From assembly GCF_012911015.1 (NCBI RefSeq), contig NZ_WVVV01000001.1:186001-250000 (forward strand): a stretch of DNA of 64,000 nt. Reading direction: 5' to 3'. A program made the position numbers and the translations under genes. How positions within the stretch are numbered: position 1 is the first letter of the stretch; each line of letters begins with the position of its first letter. The notes under the pieces are model-generated. The model searched no databases, was not told the DNA's origin, and saw only the letters and a list, made by a program, of their open reading frames with translations. The stretch is from Chelativorans sp. ZYF759 (GTDB taxonomy: Bacteria > Pseudomonadota > Alphaproteobacteria > Rhizobiales > Rhizobiaceae). Shown here one piece after another: positions 63,307 through 64,000 of the stretch.

Positions 63307-64000
63307 TCAATAGCCCAGATCTTTGCGGGCTTCGTACTCGCCGGCAGGATCGTCGGCCTGGGTGTACAGGCGCGAATCGGTCTGGATGAACTTCTCCGGC
63401 ATGGTGCCATCGGCCCAGAAGGCTTCCAGCGCGTCGAAGGCCGGCCCGGCCATATTCGGCGTCAGTTCGACGGTAGCGTTCGCCTCGCCGGCCGCCATGG
63501 CCTGGAAGATGTCCGGTACCGCGTCGATCGAGACGACCCTGATGTCTTCGCCCGGGCGCAGGCCTGCTTCCTTGATGGCCTGGATCGCGCCGATCGCCAT
63601 GTCGTCATTGTGGGCGTAGAGCGCGCAGATCTCCGCGCCGCCGCCTTCGGCCTGAAGGAAACTCTCCATCACCTGCTTGCCGCCGGAACGCGTGAAGTCG
63701 CCCGTCTGGCTACGCACGATCTCGAGATTGGCATGCCCCTCGATCGCCTCGCGGAAGCCATTGGCGCGATCGATGGCGGGCGAGGACCCGGTCGTTCCCT
63801 GCAACTCGACGATGCGGCAATCGGCATCGCCGACATCGCCCACCAGCCATTCGCCGGCGACCCGCCCTTCATGCACCAGATCCGAGCCGACAGCGGTCAG
63901 GTAGAGATCATCGGAGGAATCGACCTGGCGGTCGAGCAGGACAACGGGGATTTCGGCTTCCTTGGCCTCCTGAAGCACGCTGTCCCATCCGGTAGCGACC
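63307..64000 (-). CDS. ytfQ: Galactofuranose-binding protein YtfQ, 5' end beyond the window
   Basis: The C-terminal 230 residues of a periplasmic sugar-binding protein (PBP class I, ribose-binding-like), continuing past base 64000. The reading runs through TGWDSVLQEAKEAEIPVVLLDRQ, VELQGTTGSSPAIDRANGF, RSQTGDFTRSGGKQVMESF, AHNDDMAIGAIQAIKEAGL and SIDAVPDIFQAM. These match E. coli YtfQ closely as I recall it. The GTG at 63978 is internal, not a start. Substrate is probably galactofuranose or a related sugar. Confidence 0.93.
   Translation of the reverse strand, partial: VATGWDSVLQEAKEAEIPVVLLDRQVDSSDDLYLTAVGSDLVHEGRVAGEWLVGDVGDADCRIVELQGTTGSSPAIDRANGFREAIEGHANLEIVRSQTGDFTRSGGKQVMESFLQAEGGGAEICALYAHNDDMAIGAIQAIKEAGLRPGEDIRVVSIDAVPDIFQAMAAGEANATVELTPNMAGPAFDALEAFWADGTMPEKFIQTDSRLYTQADDPAGEYEARKDLGY

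Overview
The window is a high-GC alphaproteobacterial chromosome segment. The gene content points to the Rhizobiales and most likely a Phyllobacteriaceae (Mesorhizobium-like) organism. It carries a cyclic beta-1,2-glucan synthase and exporter pair, and a vitamin B6 catabolic gene set whose proteins, as I remember them, match the characterised Mesorhizobium loti enzymes almost residue for residue. There are no RNA genes, insertion sequences, integrases or CRISPR arrays that I can see; genes are tightly packed with many 4-base stop/start overlaps.

Layout. (1) 1-467: the tail of a BCCT-type transporter and a small unknown protein. (2) 802-12514, plus strand: ndvB, ndvA and an OpgC-type membrane protein, i.e. 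synthesis, export and probable substitution of periplasmic cyclic glucans. (3) 12652-32649: a complete vitamin B6 degradation island. Two minus-strand operons (30112 to 20659 and 20143 to 12652) encode pyridoxal dehydrogenase, pyridoxamine-pyruvate transaminase, 4-pyridoxolactonase, a GMC-family 4-pyridoxate dehydrogenase, the FHMPC dehydrogenase, the dicarboxylate decarboxylase, the ring-opening oxygenase and the final amidohydrolase. They also encode a TRAP transporter, a BMP-family ABC transporter and two proteins of unknown role. A GntR regulator and a pyridoxine 4-oxidase are transcribed divergently. Together these take pyridoxine, pyridoxamine and pyridoxal to succinate semialdehyde, acetate, ammonia and CO2. 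(4) 32750-35626: a UvrD-type helicase and exonuclease III, convergent.

(5) 35733-41948: an envelope thiol-redox module. An L,D-transpeptidase, a DsbA-like protein, a QseBC/PmrAB-type two-component system, DsbD and a TlpA-like protein surround two nearly identical tandem CTTAAG-N5-CTTAAG sites. One site sits in each divergent promoter region, which suggests one regulon. (6) 41977-44197: two unrecognised proteins. (7) 44252-54248: a GntR regulator divergent from a catabolic operon of unknown substrate: an atypical M20 hydrolase, a polar amino-acid ABC transporter, a phosphotriesterase-like hydrolase, a DapA-like lyase, a 948-residue four-part flavoprotein fusion, and a DUF3830 protein. (8) 54272-55698: a renalase-like flavoprotein overlapping a DUF3429 membrane protein. 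(9) 55770-59583: a sulfate ABC importer. (10) 59741-64000: a galactofuranose-type ABC importer (yjfF, ytfT, ytfR, ytfQ), cut by the window end.

The strongest leads for something new are the two B6-linked uptake systems, the two uncharacterised proteins buried in the B6 operon, the PmrA-box-like thiol-redox regulon, and the opine- or amide-like catabolic operon with its fused oxidoreductase.
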